Assembly: GCA_959596515.1 (NCBI GenBank)
Contig: CAUFXR010000044.1
Coordinates: 1 to 19,936 of the forward strand
DNA from: an uncultured Oscillospiraceae bacterium
GTDB taxonomy: Bacteria > Bacillota > Clostridia > Oscillospirales > Acutalibacteraceae
DNA length: 19,936 nt
Direction of reading: 5' to 3'
Part shown: one piece after another, positions 7,382-15,206 of the stretch
How the letters are laid out: each line of letters starts with the position of its first letter
Numbering within the stretch: position 1 is the first letter of the stretch
The notes under the pieces: model-generated
What the model saw: the letters and a program-made list of their open reading frames with translations, nothing else
Database searches by the model: none
What the model was told of the DNA's origin: nothing
Program-made: the position numbers and the translations under genes

Positions 7382-7849
7382 GTGAGCGATATGAAAGAGA
7401 AGCAAATTGGGGCCGGTATCGGCGCCGGTGGAATATCCATATTAGCGATTTTTGTGGTCCTGTGTTTGGCGACCCTGGCGGCCCTGTCGTTGGTTTCCGC
7501 GAATGCGGACCGGAATTTGGCGGAGAAAAACGCCCAAGCCTCCGTGGAATATTACCAGGCCGACGCCAGGGCGGAGGAGATTTTGCAAAAAGTATTGATG
7601 ACAGTGCAATCAGAGCCTGATTGGGAAGACTCCCTGAAGGCTGATGGCGTCTCTGTTGAGTATCAAGAAAACACCGCGGTAGCGTCCTACCAGGTGCCGA
7701 TTAATGACAGCAAAAGCCTTTTTGTCCAAATTTCCTTGGCATTGTCTGAAAAGGGGACTTTTACGGGAGAATGGGATCGGATGCGCTGGCAGACTCAGGT
7801 AGAAGAGGAAACAGCGTCCGACGGTGAAACTCTGAACCTGTTGCAATAA
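7382..7849 (+). CDS. PilX/GspK-like minor pilin-like protein
   Basis: From GTG 7382 the protein has 155 residues; ATG 7391 is a close alternative (152 residues). GTGGAG (7371-7376) is 5 nt upstream of the GTG, which decides the choice weakly. A short leader containing GAGG is followed by a hydrophobic helix (ISILAIFVVLCLATLAALSL) running into an amphipathic helix with NADRNLAEKNAQASVEYYQA, a pattern typical of PilX N-terminal regions and of GspK-type pseudopilins, which also lack Glu at position 5. It lies 16 bp after the previous gene and 14 bp before pilT. Probably a minor subunit at the pilus tip or base; the family assignment rests on pattern only. Confidence 0.65.
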   Translation: MSDMKEKQIGAGIGAGGISILAIFVVLCLATLAALSLVSANADRNLAEKNAQASVEYYQADARAEEILQKVLMTVQSEPDWEDSLKADGVSVEYQENTAVASYQVPINDSKSLFVQISLALSEKGTFTGEWDRMRWQTQVEEETASDGETLNLLQ

Positions 7850-7863
7850 GGGGGGAACTGATT

Positions 7864-8922
7864 ATGGAAGCAGAACAAATTTTAAAACAGGCGGCGCAAG
7901 CTTCCGCTTCGGATATTTTTATCGTAGCAGGCCTTCCAGTATCCTATAAAGTGAATAATCAGATCCAGCGGCAGTCAGATCAGCGGCTTATGCCAGAGGA
8001 TACGGAAACGGTCGTGAAGGACCTGTATCGGTTCGCAAAGCGAAACCCGGATAAAATGCTGGAAACTGGTGATGACGATTTCTCCTTCTCTTTAGAGGGA
8101 GTTTCCCGCTTCCGCGCCAGTGTGTACCGCCAAAGAGGCTCTTTGGCGGCGGTGGTGAGGGTGATCGCTTTTAGTCTGCCTGATCCGAAGCAGCTCGGCA
8201 TTCCGGAAATTATCCTCAAACTGGGTGACCGGCCGAAGGGATTGATCGTGGTGACCGGTCCCGCCGGATCGGGGAAATCCACCACTCTGGCTTGTATCAT
8301 CGATCGGATCAACCAGACCAGAAACAGCCATGTGGTAACGCTGGAAGATCCCATCGAATATCTGCATCGGCACGGGAAAAGCATCATCAGCCAGCGGGAA
8401 ATTTCTATCGATACAGAAAGCTACGCCGTGGCTCTGCGGGCCGCTTTGCGGCAGGCTCCCGACGTCATTCTTCTAGGAGAAATGAGAGATTACGAAACCA
8501 TCAGTATCGCCATGACCGCCGCGGAAACAGGTCATTTGGTAATTTCTACTCTCCATACCCTGGGCGCAGTCAATACCATTGATCGTATTGTGGATGCCTT
8601 CCCTCCCAGTCAACAGGGACAGATCCGTGTACAGCTTTCTATGGTTTTGCAGGCAGTGGTGTCCCAGCAGTTGATCTCCTGTAAGGACGGAAAGGTTGTT
8701 CCGGCTTTTGAGATTATGCTGTGCAATCCGGCAATTCGGACTATGATCCGGGAATCCAAAACACATCAGATCGATTCCGCTATTTTCTCATCCAGCGGAG
8801 AGGGAATGGTGGGTATGGATACCAGCCTGCTGCGGCTGTATGAGCAGGGAATGATTTCATCTGAGGAAGCACTGCTCCACAGCGCTTCTCCCGATTTGCT
8901 GAAAAAGCGGCTGAAACTATAA
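7864..8922 (+). CDS. pilT: Type IV pilus retraction ATPase PilT
   Basis: PilT is a cytoplasmic hexameric ATPase that powers depolymerisation of type IV pili. The 352-residue product shows every family element: Walker A GPAGSGKST (132-140), Asp box TLEDPIEY (159-166), Walker B VILLGEMRD (201-209), His box HLVISTLHT (224-232), and the PilT-specific C-terminal helix AIRTMIRE (290-297), which separates it from PilB/GspE assembly ATPases. The length matches PilT. AAGGGGGG precedes ATG 7864. It closes the operon begun by pilC. No pilB is present in the window, so either assembly ATPase and core genes lie elsewhere or this PilT serves a reduced system. Confidence 0.93.
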   Translation: MEAEQILKQAAQASASDIFIVAGLPVSYKVNNQIQRQSDQRLMPEDTETVVKDLYRFAKRNPDKMLETGDDDFSFSLEGVSRFRASVYRQRGSLAAVVRVIAFSLPDPKQLGIPEIILKLGDRPKGLIVVTGPAGSGKSTTLACIIDRINQTRNSHVVTLEDPIEYLHRHGKSIISQREISIDTESYAVALRAALRQAPDVILLGEMRDYETISIAMTAAETGHLVISTLHTLGAVNTIDRIVDAFPPSQQGQIRVQLSMVLQAVVSQQLISCKDGKVVPAFEIMLCNPAIRTMIRESKTHQIDSAIFSSSGEGMVGMDTSLLRLYEQGMISSEEALLHSASPDLLKKRLKL

Positions 8923-9313
8923 CGCTGGAATACAGTTCCGGGCAGAGTTCGAATCACAGCGGAAAAACTGCCAGATAATTTGTTTTTTAGGGTGGCTTTC
9001 ACTGAGCAAACACAGCTTGGTAAGATGTGTTGCGGTGAAACTCTTAGATGATTTTCTGGTGACTTGCCTGGCAACAGCCTGTTTGGGAATAACCCCATGC
9101 GCCTCGGGAGTCCAGCGAAAACCGGAACCGGCGGCGAAGCAAGGCATCGGCCTTGCTCTGACGGCCCGCTGCATTTTGTTTATCCAAAAGATTGGTCTGG
9201 TTTCGTTGTTATCTCACAGGCCGTCTGGTGGTTTATTGAGCGAAAGTCATTTTATAATCCGGGAATACAACGGTGAAACACCCCAGCGACGGGCTTCTCA
9301 GAGGGTTTACGCC
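8923..9313. other. Non-coding spacer with a hairpin and a candidate -10 box
   Basis: About 390 bp separate pilT from the phosphoesterase. The phosphoesterase frame stays open upstream, but that extension has no start signal or family match and is not called. AGCAAGGC (9138-9145) pairs perfectly with GCCTTGCT (9150-9157) around ATCG, with no T-run after it. TATAAT at 9253-9258 is a perfect -10 box, but no good -35 lies 16-18 bp upstream. A T-rich stretch near 8980 after a loose GGCAG/CTGCC pairing might end the pilT transcript weakly. Confidence 0.4.
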
Positions 9314-10162
9314 ATGAAGAAAAGAAAAATCATTATTCCGATTATCCTTGTGGCATTGGCATGCCTGATCATCCCTGGTTTTAATAATGCGATGAAGATA
9401 CAGCGCTATACGGTAGAATCTGACGTCGAGGGAACACCTGTCCGCATTGCGCTGATCGCGGACCTTCATTCCTGCGGATACGGGGAAAATCAGCAAGAGC
9501 TGATAGACGCCATAGAAGGTGAAAATCCGGACCTGGTTTTGATGGTCGGGGATATTTTTGACGACGAGCTTTCTGACGACAATACAAAGCGGTTCTTACA
9601 GGGAATTAGGGAAAAGTATCCGTGTTATTACGTGACCGGGAACCATGAATATTGGAGCGGCAGAGAAGCTTTTTCCGTGAAAATGGATATTCTTAAGGAA
9701 TGTGGCGTTCACAGACTTTCCGGCGCTTGCGAAACCGTATGGATCCATGGCACAGGCATCAATCTTTGCGGCGTTGACGATCCGGAGGCGTCTCTGATCG
9801 CCTCCGGGGATCTTGAACGAGACACTACACGTTTTTTTGAGCAGATTGATCAGGTGAAAGCGGCTTCTCAAAATGGGAATTATACGATACTCCTTTCCCA
9901 TCGGCCGGAATTTTTTGAGCTTTACGCCGCAAAAGGCTTTGATTTGGCGCTTTGCGGACATGCTCACGGAGGTCAATTCAGAATCCCGGGAATCTTAAAT
10001 GGGCTTTACGCCCCCAACCAAGGCTTTTTTCCAAGATACGCGGGCGGTGAGTATGAAGAAGAAAAGACTACGATGATAGTCAGCCGAGGACTGGCCAGAG
10101 AGTCTACAAGAATCCCCAGGTTTTATAATCGTCCAGAGCTTGTAATGATTGATCTCATATAA
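9314..10162 (+). CDS. Membrane-anchored metallophosphoesterase (YkuE/YaeI-like)
   Basis: This 282-residue calcineurin-like phosphoesterase has one N-terminal membrane segment (about 5-23) and an outside-facing or membrane-proximal catalytic domain. The full dinuclear metal site is visible in order: Asp50 and His52 (ADLH), Asp80 (VGDIFDD), Asn110 and His111 (GNHEYW), His196 (LSHRPEFF), and His216/His218 (CGHAHGGQ). The GHAHGGQ end and overall length fit the YkuE/YaeI group of phosphodiesterases; substrate is unknown. ATG 9314 was chosen because GAGGG lies 8 nt upstream and the protein then begins with a clean MKKRK signal anchor. The frame extends upstream to 9017 without support. A terminator follows, and the gene appears monocistronic. 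Confidence 0.88.
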   Translation: MKKRKIIIPIILVALACLIIPGFNNAMKIQRYTVESDVEGTPVRIALIADLHSCGYGENQQELIDAIEGENPDLVLMVGDIFDDELSDDNTKRFLQGIREKYPCYYVTGNHEYWSGREAFSVKMDILKECGVHRLSGACETVWIHGTGINLCGVDDPEASLIASGDLERDTTRFFEQIDQVKAASQNGNYTILLSHRPEFFELYAAKGFDLALCGHAHGGQFRIPGILNGLYAPNQGFFPRYAGGEYEEEKTTMIVSRGLARESTRIPRFYNRPELVMIDLI

Positions 10163-10208
10163 AAGTTAACATCAGGTTTTCAACGGCTTTATATCCTGAC
10201 AGACAGGG

Positions 10209-10249
10209 ACTGAAAGAGAAACAAAATTTTCTTTCAGTTTTTGTTTTTT
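10209..10249 (+). terminator. Rho-independent terminator of the phosphoesterase gene
   Basis: ACTGAAAGA (10209-10217) pairs with TCTTTCAGT (10230-10238), extended by A/T pairs in the loop, and is followed by a T-rich tail through 10249. It lies 47 bp after the stop. Confidence 0.85.
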
Positions 10250-10530
10250 ACTGAGTAACCATCTGTAACGCCAGAAGAAAAACCGAGAAACGAACCCTAA
10301 GAGTTGCCTTAAAAGCGCGGGAAGCAGACCGTTGTTTCCGGATAACCAGCGATCAAAAGCTTTTTTATGGTTGGAGAGGCGGCCGACTGCGGCTTTCAGA
10401 ACACGTAAAGGACGTAAGAAATCAGTGTGCTAAGATACCGATTGGCAGTGAGCTTTATAAGGCCTATGCAATCTGGAGAGTCAACCGAGAAAGATAGCTT
10501 GTTCATTTTTTGTTTTGCCTTATTGTTAAT
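10250..10530. other. Non-coding stretch, nothing recognised
   Basis: No supported gene was seen. A GTG-started 69-codon frame at 10427-10636 translates the following T-rich tract into a Leu/Phe-rich peptide, but it has no convincing ribosome site, so it was not called. A GGAGAGGCGGCCGA motif near 10373 superficially recalls a tRNA-Ser 5' end but no tRNA fold follows. Confidence 0.4.
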
Positions 10531-10609
10531 CCCACTCTTCCTCTTCCTTTTGCTTCTTCTCTCGCTCATTTTCGTTTTTCTTCTCCTTCTCCTTCTCTTC
10601 TCTTTCCCC
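10531..10609 (+). repeat. Polypyrimidine tract
   Basis: This 79-base segment is almost pure C/T on the plus strand, with five purines, and 10575-10609 is 35 pyrimidines without interruption, made of irregular CTTCTC/CCTTCT units. The strand asymmetry is far from that of the surrounding DNA. Such tracts may adopt triplex structures or vary by slippage; no function is shown here. Confidence 0.75.
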
Positions 10610-10767
10610 AGAAGTGTCTTGAAAGCTTTTGGTTAAATAAAACCCATAGGGGGAGTAGAAAATCCCTTTGACGGGAATCTTTCTTACCGCACCTCTTGCT
10701 ACTTTTTGGTTTCTGTGCTAAGATTGCATTATAACTTGGATGAAGCGGGAACAATGAAAAATTTTTG

Positions 10768-10797
10768 GCAAAAAGTGGAACGCTTTTTGCTTTTTTT
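10768..10797 (+). terminator. Terminator-like hairpin just upstream of trkA
   Basis: GCAAAAAG (10768-10775) pairs with CTTTTTGC (10783-10790) around a 7-nt loop and is followed by seven Ts (10791-10797). It ends 38 bp before the trkA start. A possible -10 box, TATAAC (10730-10735), lies upstream of it, so it might be a leader attenuator, or simply end a short upstream transcript. Confidence 0.6.
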
Positions 10798-10835
10798 CAT
10801 GCTTGATTATTTGTGGGATTATTGGAGATTGTATT

Positions 10836-12212
10836 ATGAAAATTGTTATTGTAGGTGACGGTAAGGTAGGATTTGCCTTAACTCAGCAGCTGGCCCGGGA
10901 GGACCATGATATTGTAGTGATCGACAGCAATAAAATGGTGCTGAAAGAGTCCCAACAGATGTTGGATATCCAGGTGGTACATGGCAACGGTGCGTCTCCG
11001 GTAGTACAGCGCACGGCCAATGTGGGAGAAAGCGATTTGATGATCGCCGCCACTTCCGCAGATGAGATTAACTTGCTGTGCTGTATTGTGGCTAAAAAAC
11101 TGGGATGCAGCCATACCATTGCCAGAGTGCGTAACCCGGAGTATTATGGTCAATTCTTTTTGTTGAAGGATGAATTGGGTTTAAATCTGATGATCAACCC
11201 TGAACGGGCCACGGCCAGTGAAATTTTCCGTCTGCTGCAATTCCCGTCTTTCCTGAAACGAGATGCTTTCGCGAAGGGCCGGGTGGAAATTGTGGAAGTA
11301 GTGCTCCGGCAGGGAAGCCACATTGCGGGCAAGCTTCTTTCAGAGCTTTACCATGCGGTAAAGGTCAAGGTATTGGTATGCGCCGTAGAGCGAGGAAACG
11401 ATGTTGTCATCCCGGATGGTAGTTTCCGTCTGCAAGCTGGGGACAAGCTATATGTGACGGCCTCTTCCGGCGATCTGGCACGATTGATCCGTAGTCTACA
11501 TTTAGGTCAGAAAAAGATTAAAAGTGTTATGATCATCGGCGGCAGCCGTATTGCGGTTTATTTAGCGATGGCCCTAATCGATGAGGGTGTGGATGTGAAG
11601 CTGATTGAGATTCAGAAGGAGCGATGCAAGCAGTTGGCGGAGCTACTGCCTAAGGCCGCGGTGATCTTTGCTGATGGCTCCGACCGATCTATTTTGGATT
11701 CCGAAGGCATCGGACAGACCGACGCGGTGGTGACTTTAACGGATATTGATGAGGAAAACCTAATTGTATCCATGTATGCCAACTATCTGAAAGTGCCTAA
11801 GGTGATTACGAAGATCAACCGTACGGAATACACTGAGGTTTTCCAGGACAAGGGAATTGATTGCGTGGTCAGCCCTAAAGAGTTGTGTACCAACGATATT
11901 GTGCGTTATGTCAGAGCTATGGGAAATAGAACCGGCGGAGCCGTTGTAGCCCTGCACCGGATCGTAGATGAAAAAGCGGAGGCGCTGGAATTCAGGGCGA
12001 CAGAAAGTTTCCGGGGACTGGGGAAAAAACTTTCCGCGCTTAAACTGAAGCCCAACATTCTGCTATCCTGCATTAATCACCGGGGAAAAATTATCATCCC
12101 CTCTGGTAATGATATTATCGAAAAAGGGGATTCTGTGATTGTGGTAACCATAGCGGATCGGTTCATCAACGACCTGAATGATATTTTAGACGAGGAGAAG
12201 GGATTGTTATGA
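10836..12212 (+). CDS. trkA: Trk system potassium uptake regulatory subunit TrkA
   Basis: TrkA is the cytoplasmic NAD(H)/ATP-binding gating ring of Trk potassium transporters. The 458-residue product has the classic two-repeat layout: TrkA-N/RCK domain 1 with GDGKVG (7-12) and Asp30 ending the second strand, a TrkA-C domain (about 150-220), a second Rossmann domain with IIGGSRIA (233-240), and a second TrkA-C domain to the end. The length is that of full double-RCK TrkA rather than the single-RCK KtrA. ATG 10836 is used because GGAG (10824-10827) sits 8 nt upstream and the protein starts directly with the first beta strand; the in-frame ATG at 10803 lacks a site. It overlaps trkH by 4 bp. Confidence 0.95.
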   Translation: MKIVIVGDGKVGFALTQQLAREDHDIVVIDSNKMVLKESQQMLDIQVVHGNGASPVVQRTANVGESDLMIAATSADEINLLCCIVAKKLGCSHTIARVRNPEYYGQFFLLKDELGLNLMINPERATASEIFRLLQFPSFLKRDAFAKGRVEIVEVVLRQGSHIAGKLLSELYHAVKVKVLVCAVERGNDVVIPDGSFRLQAGDKLYVTASSGDLARLIRSLHLGQKKIKSVMIIGGSRIAVYLAMALIDEGVDVKLIEIQKERCKQLAELLPKAAVIFADGSDRSILDSEGIGQTDAVVTLTDIDEENLIVSMYANYLKVPKVITKINRTEYTEVFQDKGIDCVVSPKELCTNDIVRYVRAMGNRTGGAVVALHRIVDEKAEALEFRATESFRGLGKKLSALKLKPNILLSCINHRGKIIIPSGNDIIEKGDSVIVVTIADRFINDLNDILDEEKGLL

Positions 12213-13657
12213 ACCGCAGAATGATTCTGTATCTGGTTTGTCAGATTTTAAGGATCGAGGCTGTGGCGATGATTCCAGCGGTAATTATCGCGATAGTACA
12301 AAAAGAATATCCCGCATTGATAGGTTTTATTTTTGCGATCCTGGCTATGTGCGGCGTCAGTATGCTTTCGGTGGCTTTCCGGGTGCGAAAAAAGGAAATC
12401 TACGCCCGAGATGGTTTTTTAACTGTGTCGCTGGCGTGGATCGCTGTCTCCATTTTTGGAGCGCTTCCCTTTTGGATCAGCGGAGCGATTCCTAACTTTA
12501 TCGATTGTATTTTTGAAACGGTTTCCGGTTTCACCACTACCGGAGCCAGTATAATACAGGATGTGGAAGCCTTACCAATGAGCGTGCTGTACTGGCGCAG
12601 TTTTACCCATTGGTTGGGCGGTATGGGTGTCTTGGTGTTTTTGCTGGCGGTTATCCCCGTCATGAGGGGGAAAAGCACCCTGGTACATCTGCTGAGGGCG
12701 GAAAGCCCAGGGCCCTCGGTGGAAAAGCTCGCGCCCAAGCTTCACGAGACCGCTAAAATTCTATATGGAATTTATATTGCTTTGACCATGGTTCAGATAC
12801 TTATTCTCTTGGCTGGAGGAATGCCTCTGTTCGACAGTGTCACCACATCTTTTGCCACCGCGGGTACCGGCGGATTTGCCATTAAAAACGACAGTATGGC
12901 AAGCTACACCGTCTTTCAACAAGGGGTAGTGACTGTTTTTATGGCTCTGTTCGGCATAAATTTCAACATTTTTTATTTGCTTTTGCTGCGCCAGTTTTCA
13001 AGAGTTTTCAGAAATCAGGAGCTGCGCTTGTATTTAGGCACTATGATCGGGGCGATCTTTTTGATCACCTGGAACGTCCTCCCGCAGTTCGACTGGAATG
13101 CGGGAACAGCGGCTCACCATGTGGCGTTTACGGTATCTTCCGTAATGACGACTACCGGTTTCGCCACGGTGGATTTCAATCAGTGGCCGATGTTTTCCAA
13201 AACCATTTTAGTGGTTCTGATGATTTTTGGCGCCTGCGCGGGAAGTACCGGCGGCGGAATCAAGTCGATCCGGGTGTTGATCCTGTTTAAAGAGGCCAAA
13301 CGGAATATCGGAAAAATGCTGCGGCCTCGGTCGGTTTCCACCATTCATGTGGACGGCGCCAAGGTGGACGACGATGTAGTGTACGGCGTTCATGACTATT
13401 TGACGGTTTACACAATCATATCGATTGCTTCTTTACTGCTGATCGCGATCGATAATTTTTCTATGGAGACAAGCTTAACCGCTGTGATGGCATGTTTAAA
13501 CAATATCGGCCCTGGCCTGGATTTGGTAGGGCCAATGGGGAATTACGCGAGTTTTTCCCCGGGCAGTAAGCTGGTGCTAAGCTTGGATATGCTTATTGGC
13601 AGGTTGGAAATCTTTCCCATGCTGATGTTGGCGGTACCTGCCGCCTGGAAACGCTGA
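12209..13657 (+). CDS. trkH: Trk potassium transporter membrane subunit TrkH
   Basis: TrkH is the potassium-translocating membrane subunit partnered with TrkA. The 482-residue protein has the four-fold repeated membrane-pore-membrane architecture, and all four selectivity-filter loops are visible: FTTTGAS (108-114), ATAGTGGF (216-223), TTTGFATVD (314-322) and NNIGPGLD (431-438). The glycine-rich GSTGGGIKSIR (345-355) gating-loop segment is intact. The length is usual for TrkH. ATG 12209 overlaps the trkA stop as ATGA, so translation is coupled and the two subunits are made together. No terminator was seen after the stop. Confidence 0.95.
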   Translation: MNRRMILYLVCQILRIEAVAMIPAVIIAIVQKEYPALIGFIFAILAMCGVSMLSVAFRVRKKEIYARDGFLTVSLAWIAVSIFGALPFWISGAIPNFIDCIFETVSGFTTTGASIIQDVEALPMSVLYWRSFTHWLGGMGVLVFLLAVIPVMRGKSTLVHLLRAESPGPSVEKLAPKLHETAKILYGIYIALTMVQILILLAGGMPLFDSVTTSFATAGTGGFAIKNDSMASYTVFQQGVVTVFMALFGINFNIFYLLLLRQFSRVFRNQELRLYLGTMIGAIFLITWNVLPQFDWNAGTAAHHVAFTVSSVMTTTGFATVDFNQWPMFSKTILVVLMIFGACAGSTGGGIKSIRVLILFKEAKRNIGKMLRPRSVSTIHVDGAKVDDDVVYGVHDYLTVYTIISIASLLLIAIDNFSMETSLTAVMACLNNIGPGLDLVGPMGNYASFSPGSKLVLSLDMLIGRLEIFPMLMLAVPAAWKR

Positions 13658-13878
13658 GTACGATATGGAAAGCGTATCAGGCTGAAAAAACTGTTGCATA
13701 CCCTTGAAAACGGTAAGACGGCTCTGTGTGGCAGTGTCCGGGAGCGTGGAGAGTATTGCCAGGGAAAACAGCTGGAACCGATCCGTTGCGTTTAAAGGGA
13801 AAAGAAAGCATTTGGCGAGAAAAAATCAGGGAGAATCAGGCACTTTTCGTTAAGATCTAGTTGTTCGGAGGAGTATGA

Positions 13879-14226
13879 ATGGCAAAGCTTGAGTGTGAGC
13901 TGCAGGGAAATTTTAACCGGATTTTATCTGAGCTAGAGGATGAAATCATCAACGGCAGCATCTCGGCCAGCTTGGAAGAGAAAAGCGATTTTTATGTCGG
14001 TGCCGCTTATTGTGCGATCAGAGTGTACGAAAGATACAGCTTTACGGGAGGAAATAGGGTCAGCCTGAGCCTTACCCTTTTTCAAAATGACGGCAGGATT
14101 TTCCTTTCTGCGATTACCTCTGGCGGAAGCCAGGCGGTTTTCTGGAAAATCAATGTTTTTGGCGAGGAAGCTTTTTTGGATACCATTCGGGAGACAGTTG
14201 GAAAATACACGATAGGAAGGATATGA
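13879..14226 (+). CDS. DUF6054-like small protein
   Basis: This is a 115-residue soluble protein of unknown function. It starts at ATG 13879 behind a strong GGAGGAG. It has no signal peptide or membrane segment. The sequence alternates a helical N-terminus (GNFNRILSELEDEIINGS) with a beta-rich body containing ERYSFTGGNRVSLSLTLFQ and FLSAITSGGSQAVFWK. This layout matches my recollection of the DUF6054 family of Firmicutes; the match is not verified by search. It lies 221 bp after trkH and ends at a bidirectional terminator shared with queH. No link to potassium transport is implied beyond possible readthrough. Confidence 0.75.
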   Translation: MAKLECELQGNFNRILSELEDEIINGSISASLEEKSDFYVGAAYCAIRVYERYSFTGGNRVSLSLTLFQNDGRIFLSAITSGGSQAVFWKINVFGEEAFLDTIRETVGKYTIGRI

Positions 14227-14289
14227 AGCGTCAACAGATTGGCGTTTTGGGGAACCATCTATATTAATATTCAGAAGATAGCAAAAAAG

Positions 14290-14329
14290 AAAGCAAGCTG
14301 TGAGACATCGTCTCGCCGCCTGCTTTTTT
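14290..14329. terminator. Bidirectional terminator between the DUF6054-like gene and queH
   Basis: AAAGCA (14290-14295) pairs with TGCTTT (14321-14326), enclosing GAGAC (14302-14306) paired with GTCTC (14310-14314). A T-run follows on the plus strand (to 14329) and an A-run precedes (from 14283), so it can serve the two convergent genes. Confidence 0.8.
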
Positions 14330-14363
14330 AGTTTTCCAAGCCTTATGCAGTTTTAGCCTGTCG

Positions 14364-15017
14364 TCAGTCCGGAATTTGCGGAGATTTCTGTTCCAGTCTT
14401 CTCTGTCTGGCTTCTTCTCGAGAAAAGGGACAGCCACAGAATTCTTGACGGTATAATTCATATTCTCTGGAAAGAGCGATGGAACGCTTGTAGCGGTCTT
14501 TCTTTTTAAAATCGGAGTAGAGATAAGAAACCCCGTATTCCTCAGAAAGCTTTTTGCCGATGGCATTCAGCTTTTCCGCGTCTTTATAGGGGCTGATGGA
14601 TAGTGTTGTGGTAAAATAACGAAAACCCAACTCCTTGGCTAGCTCAGCCGTGCGGCGCAGGCGCAGCTCATAGCACAGGGCGCATCTTGCTCCGCCTTCC
14701 GGTTCTTGTTCCAGACCTTTTGCCAGCTGAAAGAACTTTTCCGGCTGGTAGTCCCCCTCCAGAAAAGAAACAGCGGCAGCGGGAGGAAACTGCGCCAGAA
14801 ACCGTTTTTGCTCTTTCACTCTGTGAAGATACTCTTCCCAAGGAAATATATTGGGATTATAATAAAAGACAGTGATCTCAAAATACCGCGCGATACTTTC
14901 CAGTACCGCGCTGCTGCAGGGAGCGCAGCAGCTATGCAGAAGTAAACGGGGAATTTCTCCTTGCGCCTGAAAGCCCTGAATTTCCCGCTCCATCCACCGT
15001 TCATAATTTTCCTTCAT
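14364..15017 (-). CDS. queH: Epoxyqueuosine reductase QueH
   Basis: QueH catalyses the last step of queuosine synthesis, reducing epoxyqueuosine to queuosine in tRNA, and replaces cobalamin-dependent QueG in many bacteria. The 217-residue product shows the family cysteine set: LLLHSCCAPCSS (Cys30, Cys31, Cys34), RCALCYELRL (Cys112, Cys115) and FCGCPFS (Cys194, Cys196), which ligate an Fe-S cluster and an extra iron in characterised QueH. FTTTLSISPYKD (135-146) is a second family hallmark. ATG 15017 is preceded by GGAGAG 4-6 nt upstream; the in-frame TTG at 15029 overlaps that site and was rejected. No other queuosine gene is adjacent. Confidence 0.93.
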   Translation of the reverse strand: MKENYERWMEREIQGFQAQGEIPRLLLHSCCAPCSSAVLESIARYFEITVFYYNPNIFPWEEYLHRVKEQKRFLAQFPPAAAVSFLEGDYQPEKFFQLAKGLEQEPEGGARCALCYELRLRRTAELAKELGFRYFTTTLSISPYKDAEKLNAIGKKLSEEYGVSYLYSDFKKKDRYKRSIALSREYELYRQEFCGCPFSREEARQRRLEQKSPQIPD

Positions 15018-15047
15018 GATACTCTCCAATCTTTTAGGCTTTGTTAC

Positions 15048-15056
15048 ATTTTAGCA
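15048..15056 (-). promoter_or_regulatory. Extended -10 promoter for queH
   Basis: On the minus strand the bases read TGCTAAAAT, an extended -10 element (TGn plus TAAAAT, 5/6). It lies about 30 bp upstream of the queH start. The -35 region (TTTCAA at 17 bp) is poor, as is usual for extended -10 promoters. Confidence 0.5.
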
Positions 15057-15123
15057 CAAATGGAAAGCTTTTGAAAGACGAAAAGAAAGGAAGCGCAGAT
15101 CCGCCGCCTAAAAGCGAGGGGGA

Positions 15124-15152
15124 TTGTCTCTCGAAAACTTTTGTGTTACGAT
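15124..15152 (+). promoter_or_regulatory. Candidate promoter for the YdcF-like gene
   Basis: TTGTCT (15124-15129, 4/6) and TACGAT (15147-15152, 4/6) are separated by 17 bp and lie 55 bp ahead of the start codon. It is weak but correctly placed. Confidence 0.35.
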
Positions 15153-15206
15153 AAAAACGTTAAAGTTATCAGAACGGTTGGAACAAAACAAGAAAGGAAA
15201 ATGACG

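Noticed and set aside
8940..8962. GAGTTCGAATC resembling a tRNA T-arm
   Set aside because: Flanking bases do not form a T-stem and no cloverleaf is present upstream.
9017..9313. Upstream in-frame extension of the metallophosphoesterase
   Set aside because: The added residues have no family match, no ribosome site, and would bury the signal anchor that begins at ATG 9314.
10373..10400. GGAGAGGCGGCCGA resembling the 5' part of tRNA-Ser
   Set aside because: No acceptor stem, anticodon arm or T-loop follows in the proper positions.
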